The translations under genes and the position numbers were made by a program. 47,844 bases of DNA, taken from Nocardia alni. Its GTDB lineage: Bacteria; Actinomycetota; Actinomycetes; Mycobacteriales; Mycobacteriaceae. Below, in pieces: positions 16,268 to 24,754 of this stretch; the stretch's first letter is position 1, and the number at the start of each line of letters is the position of its first letter. The stretch lies in the NCBI RefSeq assembly GCF_019038435.1, contig NZ_JAGPOX010000072.1:1-47844 (forward strand), written 5' to 3'. The notes below the pieces were generated by a model. It did not search any database, was not told the origin of the DNA, and saw nothing but the letters and a program-made list of their open reading frames with translations.

Positions 16268-17586
16268 GTATCGCGGTAGCGCTGTTCACCCGGGATCTGC
16301 GCGTCCATGACAACCCGGTACTGGCCGCGGCCGCTCGCGGCGGCGAGGTCGTGCCGCTGTTCGTGCTGGACGAGCAGATCCTGGAACGGAAACCGTTGTC
16401 CGCGAACCGTATCCGTTTCCTACTGACCGCACTGGCCGAGTTGGACACCGAACTGCGCGACCGGGGCGGGCGGCTGGTGGTCCGGCGCGGCGATGTCGGC
16501 GCCGAGGTGGCACGGGTGGTTGCCGAGGTGGGGGCGCGCACCGTCCACATCGCCTCGGATGTCAGCCGATACAGCGCCCTGCGAGCCGAACGTCTCCGAG
16601 ACGGGTTGTCGCAGCACGGATGTGAGCTGCGCGAGCATTCCGGCACGGTGACCGTCGTCGCGCCCGGCGCCCTCGTACCCAGTTCCGGCGCAGCGCATTT
16701 CGCGGTGTTCACCCCGTACTTCCGACGCTGGCTCGAGACCCCGCTCCGTGCGGTACTCGCCGCGCCGAACACGCTCACGGTGCCCGAGATCGAGTCCCGC
16801 GCCCTGCCCGAACCTACCGAGCTGTGCGCGAAACCGGGATCACCGCGGTTATCGGTCGGCGGCGAGTCGACCGGCCGGAAACTGGTGCGCCGGTGGCTGT
16901 CCGGGCCGGTGGACGACTACGCGACCCGCAGCGACGACCTCGCCGCGGACGCCACCTCGCACCTGTCGCCATACCTGCACTTCGGCTGTCTGTCCGCGAC
17001 CGAGCTGGTGCATCGCACGGACCTGTCGGCCGACGGCGGTCACGCGTTCGCCCGGCAGCTGGCGTGGCGCGACTTCAACCATCAACTGCTGGCCGCCCGG
17101 CCGGATCTGGCCTGGTCGAATCTGCGTCGCGGCCCGGTACAGCCACGGACCGATCCGCACGCATTCGACGCGTGGCGCGAGGGCCGCACCGGCTATCCGG
17201 TGATCGACGCCGCGATGCGGCAATTGCTCGCCGAGGGGTGGATGCCGGGGCGCGCCCGGCTGATCGCCGCGAGCTTCCTCACCAAGAACCTGCGCATCGA
17301 CTGGCGGATCGGCGCCGACCACTTCCTGCGGTGGCTGGTCGACGCCGATATCGCCAACAATCAGCTGAACTGGCAGTGGGCGGCCGGCACCGGTACCGAC
17401 ACCCGGCCCAACCGGGTCCTCAACCCGCTGCGCCAAGCCGAGCGCAACGACCCCGGCGGCGACTACGCCCGCCGCTGGCTGCCGGAGTTGAACACCCTGT
17501 CCGGCAACGCGATTCACCGGCCCTGGCGCGCACCGCTGCTCGCGCCGGATTACCCGCCGCCGATCGTGGAGGTCAACGGGATGTGA
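16264..17586 (+). CDS. phr: Deoxyribodipyrimidine photo-lyase (class I cryptochrome/photolyase)
   Basis: A 440-residue flavoprotein that repairs cyclobutane pyrimidine dimers using light. The N-terminal antenna-binding Rossmann domain begins FTRDLRVHDNPVLAAA (about 1-130). The FAD-binding helical domain has LSPYLHFGCLS, RQLAWRDFNHQL, TGYPVIDAAMRQL, GWMPGRARLIAASFL, LRIDWRIGADHF and NNQLNWQWAAGTGTDTRPN. Length and motifs are those of typical bacterial CPD photolyases. The GTG start follows GGAGGG nine bases upstream and overlaps the stop of a short leader frame. Regulation by the adjacent MerR protein with a B12-like domain is inferred from context. Confidence 0.95.
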   Translation: MSIAVALFTRDLRVHDNPVLAAAARGGEVVPLFVLDEQILERKPLSANRIRFLLTALAELDTELRDRGGRLVVRRGDVGAEVARVVAEVGARTVHIASDVSRYSALRAERLRDGLSQHGCELREHSGTVTVVAPGALVPSSGAAHFAVFTPYFRRWLETPLRAVLAAPNTLTVPEIESRALPEPTELCAKPGSPRLSVGGESTGRKLVRRWLSGPVDDYATRSDDLAADATSHLSPYLHFGCLSATELVHRTDLSADGGHAFARQLAWRDFNHQLLAARPDLAWSNLRRGPVQPRTDPHAFDAWREGRTGYPVIDAAMRQLLAEGWMPGRARLIAASFLTKNLRIDWRIGADHFLRWLVDADIANNQLNWQWAAGTGTDTRPNRVLNPLRQAERNDPGGDYARRWLPELNTLSGNAIHRPWRAPLLAPDYPPPIVEVNGM

Positions 17587-17601
17587 CCTCCGAGGCCGCG
17601 G

Positions 17602-18156
17602 TCAGAGGTCGGCGGGCGGGGTGTCCACGAGAGCCGGGTTGGGATCGCTCGACATGGCGAGCAGGCCGCGCAGCGCGCGCAGGACCAGCGGCCAGGTGCG
17701 CGGGTCGCGCAGATTTACCCCGCTGATGAGTTGTTTCAGCATCGACAACGTGTCGAAGTAGATCCGCTCGGCGACCAGGTTCTCGTTCTCGTCGAACACG
17801 AAGTAGGCCGTCATCCGGGTGCGATGCCGGGCGCCGGTGGCCGGGATGCCGCCCAGCGGACCCAGATGCGTTCCCAGAAGCCAGAACTCGACGATGACCG
17901 CGTCGGCGCTGTGCCGCAGCGCGATGATCTCGTGATCCTGGTCGGGGAAGGCCACGCGGGTATCGTGGTAGTAGCCGCGAACCTCGCCGTCGCCGTCGTG
18001 CACGGTGAGCGTGGGAATGATCTCGTAGTGCGGGTGCGGGAATGTGGCGAGCACGTCGTCCCACTCCTGGCGCACCTCGTCGTGGAAGTGATCGAGGACG
18101 AGTTGCTCGCGCGCCTTCAGCACCTCGACTGTCGGCATGGCGAAACGGTCGGTCAT
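17602..18156 (-). CDS. NTF2-like / SnoaL-type protein
   Basis: A 184-residue protein with the cone-shaped NTF2-like fold pattern: VLDHFHDEVRQEWDDVLATF, PHYEIIPTLTVHDGDGEVRGYY, DQDHEIIALRHSADAVIVEF, HRTRMTAYFVFDENENLVAERIYFD. Polyketide cyclases (SnoaL), dehydratases and many uncharacterised proteins share the fold, so activity is not predictable. The C-terminal 35 residues are outside the fold. The ATG at 18156 is preferred to a TTG at 18165. It is convergent with phr, only 15 bases away. Confidence 0.8.
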   Translation of the reverse strand: MTDRFAMPTVEVLKAREQLVLDHFHDEVRQEWDDVLATFPHPHYEIIPTLTVHDGDGEVRGYYHDTRVAFPDQDHEIIALRHSADAVIVEFWLLGTHLGPLGGIPATGARHRTRMTAYFVFDENENLVAERIYFDTLSMLKQLISGVNLRDPRTWPLVLRALRGLLAMSSDPNPALVDTPPADL

Positions 18157-18343
18157 GGAAGACAACGTATTCCATCGCGGGTATCGGCGCAGCCGCGGCG
18201 GCCCGGGGCCGCACCACGCCCCTGGGCGTGCCTACCGGAAGTGCTCGCCCCTAGGACAATCCGGCTCTAGGCTGGCCGGGACCGCAAGTAGTGACCAGCG
18301 ATTCGATCTCGAATCGTCAGTGACGGCGCGAATGGAGTGGCGC

Positions 18344-19063
18344 ATGCCGGGATTCGATGCTTCCGGAATTCGAGTGGTGTTGTTCGATATCTTCGGTACG
18401 ACGGTCGACTGGTACACCGGCGTCGCCGAACAAGCCGCCGAGATCGCGCGGGAGGCAGGCGTTTCGATCGATGGCGGCGCGTTCGCCGCCACCTGGCGCG
18501 AGCGATACCTGCCCTCGATGCGCCGCGTTACCAGCGGCGAGCGGGAGTGGGCCTATCTGGACACCCTGCATCGGGAGTCGCTGGACGATCTGCTCGAAAC
18601 ACTGGGGTACGCGGACGCATTCGACGAGACGGCCCGGCGCCGGCTGGTACACGCCTGGCATCGCCTGCCCGCCTGGGCGGACTCGGTGGACGGATTGCAC
18701 CGCCTGCGCCGCCGCTTCACCACGGCGGCATTGTCCAACGGCGGATTCGCCCTGCTGACGGAACTGGCCAAGGCCGCATCCCTGCCCCTCGACTGCATCC
18801 TGTCCGCCGAACTGGCCCACAGCTACAAGCCCGCGGCCCCGGCCTACCTGACCGCGGTCGGCCTACTGGACGTGCCGCCCTCCGAGGCCCTGATGGTCGC
18901 GTGCCACCGCTGGGATCTCGACGGCGCCCGCGCGGCCGGCCTGCACACCGCCTTCGTGGAACGCCCGCGGGAAAAGGGCCCTGACGCCTCCGACAAGGCG
19001 GACGGCACCGACGATCTGACAGCCGCCACCTTCACCGAACTCGCCGATATCCTGGGCTGCTAG
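18344..19063 (+). CDS. HAD-superfamily hydrolase, haloacid dehalogenase type II
   Basis: A 239-residue protein. LFDIFGTTVDW places the nucleophile at Asp15; LSNGG is motif II (Ser/Asn), SAELAHSYKPAAPAY carries the motif III Lys, and ACHRWDLDGARAAG is motif IV with Asp. This set is typical of L-2-haloacid dehalogenases, although many members act on other substrates. A helical cap lies between residues about 25 and 105. The ATG at 18344 follows GGAG by eight bases; an ATG at 18332 has no such support. Confidence 0.9.
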   Translation: MPGFDASGIRVVLFDIFGTTVDWYTGVAEQAAEIAREAGVSIDGGAFAATWRERYLPSMRRVTSGEREWAYLDTLHRESLDDLLETLGYADAFDETARRRLVHAWHRLPAWADSVDGLHRLRRRFTTAALSNGGFALLTELAKAASLPLDCILSAELAHSYKPAAPAYLTAVGLLDVPPSEALMVACHRWDLDGARAAGLHTAFVERPREKGPDASDKADGTDDLTAATFTELADILGC

Positions 19064-19106
19064 CCAGGGAACTGGCACATTTCCCCACCTACATTAGAAT
19101 ATTGCC

Positions 19107-20036
19107 ATGACGGTGCATCGAGTCGCAGTGCTGGCACTGGATGGGGTCATCCCGATGGACCTCGCGATCCCCGCGCAGATCTTCAGCGCCCGCCCGGAGA
19201 CCTCCTATGAGATGACGGTGTGCGGGCCGGCTCCCCGGGTCCGCACCACCGGCTTCGATCTGGTTCTCGAGGGAGATCTCGAGCAGGTACGCGCGGCCGA
19301 CACCGTGATCGTGCCGGGATGCGATCCGCTGCTGCCCCCGCCGCGGGCCGTGCTCGACGTGCTGGCCGAGGCCCGCGACCGGGGCCGGCGCGTCACATCG
19401 ATCTGCACCGGCGCGTTCGTCCTGGCCGCGGCGGGCGTTCTGGACGGGCTGCACGCCACGACCCACTGGAAATATATCGACGACTTCGAACGGGACTATC
19501 CGGCCGTCGAGGTGGACCGCGACGTGCTGTATGTCGACGAGGGTGATGTGCTCACCTCCGCCGGGGTCTGCTGCGGCATCGACCTGTGCCTGCATATCGT
19601 GCGCCGCGACCTGGGAGCGGCGGTGGCCAACGAGGTCGCCCGCGGTCTGGTGGCCGCACCGCACCGCGACGGCGGCCAAGCCCAATACGTACCGGCCCCG
19701 GTCGCCGACGCCGGTGACGCGTCGCTCGCCGAGACTCGGGGCTGGGCACTGGGCCGCCTCGACCAGTCGCTCACACTGCGCGTGCTCGCTCGGCACGCCG
19801 GCATGTCCCAGCGCTCCTTCATCCGGCGATTCACCGACGAAACCGGCACGACTCCCCTGCAGTGGCTGGTCACGGCGCGCCTGAGCCTGGCCAGAGAGCT
19901 GTTGGAGACCACGGATCACTCGGTGGACCGGGTGGCCCGGGACTGCGGGCTAGGCACGGCGGCCAACCTGCGACTGCACTTCCATCGCACACTCGGCACC
20001 ACGCCCACCGCCTACCGGCGCACCTTCACACACTGA
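19107..20036 (+). CDS. GlxA-family transcriptional regulator (DJ-1/PfpI-like plus AraC HTH)
   Basis: A 309-residue protein. The N-terminal amidotransferase-like domain (about 5-175) has VAVLALDGVIPMDLAIP, DTVIVPGC and SICTGAFVLAAAGVL with the nucleophile-elbow Cys. The C-terminal AraC-type double HTH (about 210-305) has LTLRVLARHAGMSQRSFIRR, FTDETGTTPLQWL and VARDCGLGTAANLRLHFHR. Regulators of this type often control degradation of choline-, arginine- or glycine-betaine-like compounds. The effector is unknown here. TAGAAT ends exactly six bases before the ATG and no Shine-Dalgarno exists, suggesting a leaderless message. Confidence 0.93.
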   Translation: MTVHRVAVLALDGVIPMDLAIPAQIFSARPETSYEMTVCGPAPRVRTTGFDLVLEGDLEQVRAADTVIVPGCDPLLPPPRAVLDVLAEARDRGRRVTSICTGAFVLAAAGVLDGLHATTHWKYIDDFERDYPAVEVDRDVLYVDEGDVLTSAGVCCGIDLCLHIVRRDLGAAVANEVARGLVAAPHRDGGQAQYVPAPVADAGDASLAETRGWALGRLDQSLTLRVLARHAGMSQRSFIRRFTDETGTTPLQWLVTARLSLARELLETTDHSVDRVARDCGLGTAANLRLHFHRTLGTTPTAYRRTFTH

Positions 20037-20161
20037 CGCCGCGCATCGGTCGAGCACGGTGATCCCGGCGGCCTCACGCGCACCGAAGATCCCGCCACCG
20101 CGAACATCGCACCGAGCCCGGTGGGCTGCCACCGAATTCAGCTGGGCGGCAGGTGAACTCA

Positions 20162-20938
20162 TCAACCTAGAGGACGACCGGAATCTTCGACATCGAGGAA
20201 CTCCACCAACGCCGTGGCGAGTTCGGGCGCGACGAACGCGCTCGCATGATCACCCGGTACCCGAATGAACCTGGCATTGCGCATAAGCGCCGCCAACTCG
20301 TCGGCATCGGAGCGTTCGTCCCGATCGCCGATCGCGACGAGCGTCGGAACGGTGATCCGGCGCAAGTCCGCCTCGGACGTCGGAACAAGCGAATTCATCA
20401 CATGCAACAGCGCCTGCGGATCCGAACCACCCCGCGAAATCGCCTGCGCCGTCCGCGCATCGGCCGAGTCCGGCTCGATCGCGGTCCCGTCGACGAGCGC
20501 GGTGAGCACCCGATGATTCGCCCCACCCCCCTGAACCCCACTCACCTTCGCCAGTCCCTGCCCGGCCACGACCGCACGCCCCGGCTCGGCCCCTCGCGCC
20601 AGCATGCGCACCACGATCCGCGCCCCGAGCGAATATCCCCCGAGGTCGTACTCCCCCTCCCCGAGCCCGAGATGCTCGATGAGCGCAAACCCGTCATCCG
20701 CAAGCACATCCGCCGGATACCCCGCAACATCGCGCGGCCTCGCACTGTCCCCACTCCCCCGAGTATCGGGAAGAACAACCCGATGCCCATGCTCCGCAAG
20801 CACCCCGGCCGGCCCATATTCGAGCATCAACGACCCCACGCCCCCGAACCCAGGCAACAAAATAAACGGCCGCCCAACCCCAACCTCATGCCAAGCCAGC
20901 TCTACACCGTCATGCCCAACGAATCGATGTGCACCCAT
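20162..20938 (-). CDS. Alpha/beta hydrolase
   Basis: A 258-residue alpha/beta hydrolase with LLPGFGGVGS (oxyanion loop, about 28-36), LPDTRGSGDS (57-65), nucleophile elbow GGYSLGAR (Ser103), and PGDHASAF supplying the catalytic His near the C-terminus. GDRDERSDADEL probably contains the acid. It resembles small cytoplasmic esterases or haloperoxidase-like hydrolases; no substrate can be named. It is convergent with the GlxA gene, with about 125 bases between that hold nothing recognisable. Confidence 0.88.
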   Translation of the reverse strand: MGAHRFVGHDGVELAWHEVGVGRPFILLPGFGGVGSLMLEYGPAGVLAEHGHRVVLPDTRGSGDSARPRDVAGYPADVLADDGFALIEHLGLGEGEYDLGGYSLGARIVVRMLARGAEPGRAVVAGQGLAKVSGVQGGGANHRVLTALVDGTAIEPDSADARTAQAISRGGSDPQALLHVMNSLVPTSEADLRRITVPTLVAIGDRDERSDADELAALMRNARFIRVPGDHASAFVAPELATALVEFLDVEDSGRPLG

Positions 20939-20996
20939 AATGCGACGAATCCTAGTACCGGAGGCCCCCGCCCCGCCGATAACGGGGCATACCAGG

Positions 20997-21413
20997 CTAT
21001 ACCGCGACCACCCGGACCTGTTTGCCGCAGAGCTTGACCATGTCGTCCGTGTCCGACGTCAGCATGACAACCGGCTTCGTCGCACGCAAAGCCGTAGCGG
21101 CGACCACCGCGTCTATCGCGTACTTATGACCATGCAGACCCGCCTCACGGAGCAGATCGATTGCCTGGAAGGCTAATTCGTCCGTAACAGGTTCGATCCG
21201 CAAGCGGGACAGGTACCAACGATAGCGATCGTCGGGAGCCTTCATGTTGTACGACTCGATCGGCGTCAGGGCGCTGATGATCACACGGAAGTCGTTGTCC
21301 TGGGCTTCCCGGACATATGCGGTCACTCGTTGTTCGGCCGCACACCACTTCGACAGACCCTCACTGTCCAACACCAGCGTTCCCGCGCTCAGTCGGCTCC
21401 GCGCCCGTGCCAT
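20997..21413 (-). CDS. PIN-domain ribonuclease toxin (VapC-like)
   Basis: A 138-residue PIN-domain protein. The acidic metal-binding set is visible: Asp16 (VLDSEGL), Glu53 (TPIESYN), Asp101 (YAIDAVVAAT) and Asp121 (LTSDTDD). VapC toxins are Mg-dependent RNases that cut specific tRNAs or rRNA. The start ATG sits inside the 3' end of the antitoxin gene (25-base overlap) after a strong GGAGGGGG, the usual vapBC arrangement. It is divergent from the DUF35/thiolase pair and ends just before the hydrolase gene that starts at 20938 on the same strand. Confidence 0.87.
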   Translation of the reverse strand: MARARSRLSAGTLVLDSEGLSKWCAAEQRVTAYVREAQDNDFRVIISALTPIESYNMKAPDDRYRWYLSRLRIEPVTDELAFQAIDLLREAGLHGHKYAIDAVVAATALRATKPVVMLTSDTDDMVKLCGKQVRVVAV

Positions 21414-21700
21414 TCACTATCCCCCTCCAGCTCGTACGAGGCCTTCACCTCACGAAACAGCGCAGCCGCCTCTTCCTTGAATTCCTGCGGCATCGGACCC
21501 GCCTGTGCTTCATTGGCAACAAGCGCCTCCTCCAGGAAGTCACGCTCGATCTGTCGCTCCACCGCAGCATCGACGTACGCCGAGAAACCGCGCGCGCCGA
21601 CTCGTTCCCTGATCGCCCGGATATTACCGGCCCGCAACGACACACTCACCTTCGCCGCAGGCCCGTCACCGGGGGGATAGTCCGCAGGGAGTGCACTCAT
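21389..21700 (-). CDS. VapB-like antitoxin
   Basis: A 103-residue protein located directly ahead of, and overlapping, the PIN toxin. Its N-terminal part has a short strand followed by two helices (AKVSVSLRAGNIRAIRERV, GFSAYVDAAVERQIE), compatible with a ribbon-helix-helix DNA-binding domain. The acidic, helical C-terminus (KEEAAALFREVKASYELEGD) would wrap the toxin. TAAACT ends six bases before the ATG and there is no Shine-Dalgarno, so the antitoxin message is probably leaderless. The toxin, in contrast, has a strong ribosome site. The assignment rests on position and pattern; the family name is not certain. Confidence 0.75.
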   Translation of the reverse strand: MSALPADYPPGDGPAAKVSVSLRAGNIRAIRERVGARGFSAYVDAAVERQIERDFLEEALVANEAQAGPMPQEFKEEAAALFREVKASYELEGDSEWHGRGAD

Positions 21701-21774
21701 GACGCGAGTTTACCACTTGAAGTAGCAAAGAACGCTCGTCGCGTGCGGCCGCCAGGCGGATTTCCTTCCCAAAA

Positions 21775-21793
21775 TAGAACGTGTTCCTATAAC
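21775..21793 (+). promoter_or_regulatory. KstR-like operator overlapping the DUF35/thiolase promoter
   Basis: TAGAACGTGTTCCT (21775-21788) matches the KstR consensus TNNAACNNGTTNNA at seven of eight fixed positions; the last A is T. It overlaps an apparent -10 box TATAAC (21788-21793), eight bases before the GTG start at 21802. A repressor bound here would block transcription. KstR is the TetR-family repressor of cholesterol catabolism genes in mycolic-acid actinobacteria. Confidence 0.6.
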
Positions 21794-21801
21794 GTCGGGT
21801 T

Positions 21802-22248
21802 GTGCAGAAAGAACAACGTCCCGCGATCGCAGACTGGTTCACTGCGGACGACGGCGTGGTCCGCCTGGTGGGAACCCGTTGCGACGCGTGCGGCACGCCG
21901 TATTTTCCGCGTAACACGCTGGCCTGCCGCAACCCGCAGTGCCCGGGTCCCAAGGACGGGTCGGAGCTGGCCGAATACCACTTCTCCACACGTGGTCAGA
22001 TCTGGTCGTACGCGGATGCCCGGTACAAGCCGCCCCCGCCGTACGTCTCGCCCGAGCCGTTCGAGCCGTACGTCGTCGCGGCGGTGGAGCTCGAGGTCGA
22101 GCAGATGGTGATTCTCGGGCAGGTGGTGCGCGGTCTGACGGTGGACGATCTGGCCGTCGGCATGCCGGTCGAGCTGACCGTCGGTGTGCTGTACGAGGAC
22201 GAGGACGCGGAGCACACGGTGTGGATGTGGAGGCCGGTCGATGCCTGA
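21802..22248 (+). CDS. Zn-ribbon / OB-fold DUF35 protein, thiolase partner
   Basis: A 148-residue protein. A rubredoxin-like zinc ribbon has Cys27, Cys30, Cys42 and Cys47 (RCDACG, ACRNPQCPG), followed by the DUF35 OB-fold (GQIWSYADARYKPPPPYVS, VILGQVVRGLTVDDLAVGM). DUF35 proteins bind SCP-x-type thiolases and form the acyl-CoA tunnel of aldolases in steroid side-chain degradation, as in Ltp2/ChsH2. Its last eight bases overlap the thiolase start, so the two are co-translated. In M. tuberculosis a comparable DUF35 gene stands next to ltp4 and ltp3 in the KstR-controlled cholesterol region (from memory). The GTG start probably lies at the very 5' end of the message. Confidence 0.88.
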   Translation: MQKEQRPAIADWFTADDGVVRLVGTRCDACGTPYFPRNTLACRNPQCPGPKDGSELAEYHFSTRGQIWSYADARYKPPPPYVSPEPFEPYVVAAVELEVEQMVILGQVVRGLTVDDLAVGMPVELTVGVLYEDEDAEHTVWMWRPVDA

Positions 22249-23443
22249 CAGGAATGATCGCGACATTGCCGTCCTCGGTGCGGGCATGCACCAGTGGGGT
22301 AAGTGGGGGCGCAATTTCGTCGAGTACGGCCTGGTCGCGGCGCGCGCGGCGCTGGCGGACGCGGGCGTGAACCACCTCGATGTCGGCTATATCGCCGGTG
22401 CGGACACGATCCGCAACGGCTATCCGGGCTTCGTCTCGGGCGCGACGTTCGCCCAGGCGCTCGGCTGGTCGGGCGCGCGGATCTCGAGCAGCTACGCCGC
22501 CTGCGCCTCCGGCGCGCAGGCCATCGCCAACGCGCGCGCCCAGATCCTGGCCGGTTTGACCGACGTGGCGCTGGTGATCGGCGCGGACGCCGCCCCGAAG
22601 GGCTTCTTCCAGCCGGTCGGCGGCGAGCGCCGCGACGACCCGGACTGGTTGCGCTTCCACCTGCTCGGCGCCACCAACCCCATCTATTTCGCGCTCTACG
22701 CCCGCCGCCGGATGGCGCTGCACGGCGCGACGCTCGACGACTTCGCCGCGGTCAAGGTGAAGAACGCCAGGCACGGCCTGAACAACCCGTACGCCCGCTA
22801 CCGCAAGGAGGTGTCGGCCGAGGAGATCGCGGCCTCGGCGGTTGTCTCGGATCCGTTGCGGCTGTTGGACATCTGCGCGACCAGCGACGGTGGTGCGGCA
22901 CTGGTGCTGACGTCGATGGACTACGCCCGCCGGCACGGCGCCACCGACCCCGTCCGCATCCGGGCGCTGTCGACGGTCACGCCGACGTTCCCGAAAACCG
23001 TGATCGACCTGCCGGATTTCGCGACGGACTCGTCCGTGGCCGTTCCGGCCCCGCCGCACGCGTTCCGTTCCGCCATCGCGCAGGCCGCGTACGAGGAGGC
23101 CGGGATCGGGCCCTCGGACCTGTCCTTCGCGGAGGTCTACGACCTGTCCACCGCACTGGAACTGGACTGGTACGAGGACATCGGGCTCTGCGAGACCGGT
23201 GGCGCCGAGGAGCTGTTGCGCAGCGGCGCAACGACTTTGGGTGGGCGTGTGCCGGTGAACCCGAGCGGCGGGCTGGCCTGCTTCGGTGAGGCGATCCCCG
23301 CACAGGCGATCGCCCAGATCTGCGAGCTCACCTGGCAGTTGCGCGGCCAGGCCGACGACCGCCAGGTGGAGAACGCCCTTGCGGGCATCGCGGTGAACCA
23401 GGGCCTGTTCGGCCACGGCTCGGCCATCATCGCCACCCGCTGA
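22241..23443 (+). CDS. Thiolase-family lipid-transfer protein (Ltp3/Ltp4-like)
   Basis: A 400-residue SCP-x-type thiolase. YAACASG puts the conserved thiolase Cys at 88; AEVYDLSTALELDWYEDIG (about 298-316), NPSGGLACFGE and NQGLFGHGS are typical of the Ltp proteins of mycobacterial and rhodococcal steroid degradation. Such proteins act with a DUF35 partner in thiolytic or retro-aldol cleavage of CoA-bound steroid side chains. The ATG at 22241 overlaps the DUF35 gene by eight bases. A strong hairpin terminator follows at 23459-23495. Assignment to Ltp3, Ltp4 or another member cannot be settled by eye. Confidence 0.88.
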   Translation: MPDRNDRDIAVLGAGMHQWGKWGRNFVEYGLVAARAALADAGVNHLDVGYIAGADTIRNGYPGFVSGATFAQALGWSGARISSSYAACASGAQAIANARAQILAGLTDVALVIGADAAPKGFFQPVGGERRDDPDWLRFHLLGATNPIYFALYARRRMALHGATLDDFAAVKVKNARHGLNNPYARYRKEVSAEEIAASAVVSDPLRLLDICATSDGGAALVLTSMDYARRHGATDPVRIRALSTVTPTFPKTVIDLPDFATDSSVAVPAPPHAFRSAIAQAAYEEAGIGPSDLSFAEVYDLSTALELDWYEDIGLCETGGAEELLRSGATTLGGRVPVNPSGGLACFGEAIPAQAIAQICELTWQLRGQADDRQVENALAGIAVNQGLFGHGSAIIATR

Positions 23444-23458
23444 CACCGGCCTGTCCGC

Positions 23459-23495
23459 ACTCCGAAAACCCGGTTCGCACCTGGGTTTTCGGAGT
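23459..23495. terminator. Bidirectional intrinsic terminator
   Basis: ACTCCGAAAACCC (23459-23471) and GGGTTTTCGGAGT (23483-23495) form a perfect 13-bp stem with an 11-base loop. It lies between the convergent thiolase and DUF2201 genes. The A and T runs within the stem suit termination from both sides. Confidence 0.85.
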
Positions 23496-23518
23496 TCGAG
23501 CGGATGGTGAGGCGCTGC

Positions 23519-24754
23519 TCACCCGATTTCGACGACCCGCGCCCAGTCCGGCGGGGCCTCCGGAACGTAATCCGGATCACTTTCCCGCCAGGATCTGCTC
23601 CCGCCCCGACGGAACAGACCCACCACCGTCCGGCACGCGGGCCGACTTGCCGGCCAAGGCGTCTGACCGTCCGTCAGCACCACCAGTACATCTGGACGGG
23701 GTTGTGCGCGTAGCGCTTTGGCGAAACCGCTGCGCAAATCCGTACCTCCGCCGCCCATCAGCGGTATTCCCTCGGCCCGGCACAGCGGATCCACGACCCG
23801 TGCCGCGGCATCGCACGACAGCACGGTGACCAGATCGCGGCGATCGCCCACGGCCCGGCAGACGGCGGCGGTTTCGAGCAGCGCGCTGCCCAATTCGGCG
23901 TCGCTGACCGACCCCGAGGTATCGATGACCACGCTGACCCGAGGTGGCATGCGCCGCAGGCTCGGCAACACGACGCCGGGCACGCCGGCCGACCGCCGGG
24001 CGGGCCGCCCGTAGGTGTAGTCCTCGCCGACGCCGGGGCCGGAGACCGCCGAGCGAATGGCCGCGCCCAGCAGATCCCGCCACGGCTGCGGCGGATGCAC
24101 AGCTTCCCGCGCCCAGCGCCGCCACCCCCGGGGCGCGTCGCCCGGACGGCCGATGATGCCCTGCGCCACACGAAATCGCACCGCGTCGCATTCCTGTTCG
24201 CTGAGCCCGTCCGCGCCCTGCGGCCCCAGCTCCCATTCGCGATCCCGCCCGTCGGCGCCGCTGCCACAGTCGAGCCATGCCATGTCCTGCGTGTACAGCT
24301 CGAGGCGGAACCGGCGCAGGTAATCCTCCATGAGCTCCCCCTCGGGCAGGCCCAAAGCCGCTGGCACGACGGCGCCTTCGGGCTGTACCAACCCGTCACC
24401 GAAGGCGTCGTCGTTGATTTCGGCATCCGCGGCGATATTCATCCGCAATCGCTGCGCCGGGTCGGTCAGGTCGTGCTCACGGGCGAATCGCTCACTGCGC
24501 CCGTGATGGTCGCGCAGCAGATGCGAAACCTCGTGCACCAGTATCGAAGCCAACTCCTCGACGGAGGTGTGCTCCACGAACGCGGGCGACACGTAGCACC
24601 GCCAGTACCGATCCACGCCCATCGTCGGCACCCCGCGCGACCCGACCAGATGCAACGCGTACAGCGCGGTCGCCAGATAGGGGCGAGCCCGCACGGCCAG
24701 CAGACGGGCGGCGAAAAGCTTGTCGTAATCCAGCTGCACGGTCTGTGAGGTCAT
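23519..24754 (-). CDS. DUF2201 putative metallopeptidase with VWA-like domain
   Basis: A 411-residue protein. The N-terminal part has a zinc-peptidase motif HEVSH (His74-Glu75-His78) followed by LLRDHHGRSERF. The C-terminal part is a von Willebrand A-like domain with the MIDAS motif DTSGS (Asp278, Ser280, Ser282), GGGGTDLRSGF and VLVVLTDGQTPW. This combination defines DUF2201 proteins, which are nearly always paired with a MoxR-type AAA ATPase. Its ATG overlaps the stop of the MoxR gene (ATGA at 24751-24754). The pair may work like other MoxR/VWA couples, as a metal- or cofactor-inserting chaperone, but no function is established for this family. Confidence 0.92.
   Translation of the reverse strand: MTSQTVQLDYDKLFAARLLAVRARPYLATALYALHLVGSRGVPTMGVDRYWRCYVSPAFVEHTSVEELASILVHEVSHLLRDHHGRSERFAREHDLTDPAQRLRMNIAADAEINDDAFGDGLVQPEGAVVPAALGLPEGELMEDYLRRFRLELYTQDMAWLDCGSGADGRDREWELGPQGADGLSEQECDAVRFRVAQGIIGRPGDAPRGWRRWAREAVHPPQPWRDLLGAAIRSAVSGPGVGEDYTYGRPARRSAGVPGVVLPSLRRMPPRVSVVIDTSGSVSDAELGSALLETAAVCRAVGDRRDLVTVLSCDAAARVVDPLCRAEGIPLMGGGGTDLRSGFAKALRAQPRPDVLVVLTDGQTPWPASRPACRTVVGLFRRGGSRSWRESDPDYVPEAPPDWARVVEIG

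Noticed and set aside
21775..21802. The AGAACGTGTTCC element read as a LexA (SOS) box
   Set aside because: Mycobacterial LexA boxes have a GAAC-N4-GTTC spacing; here AAC and GTT are two bases apart, which fits the KstR pattern instead.
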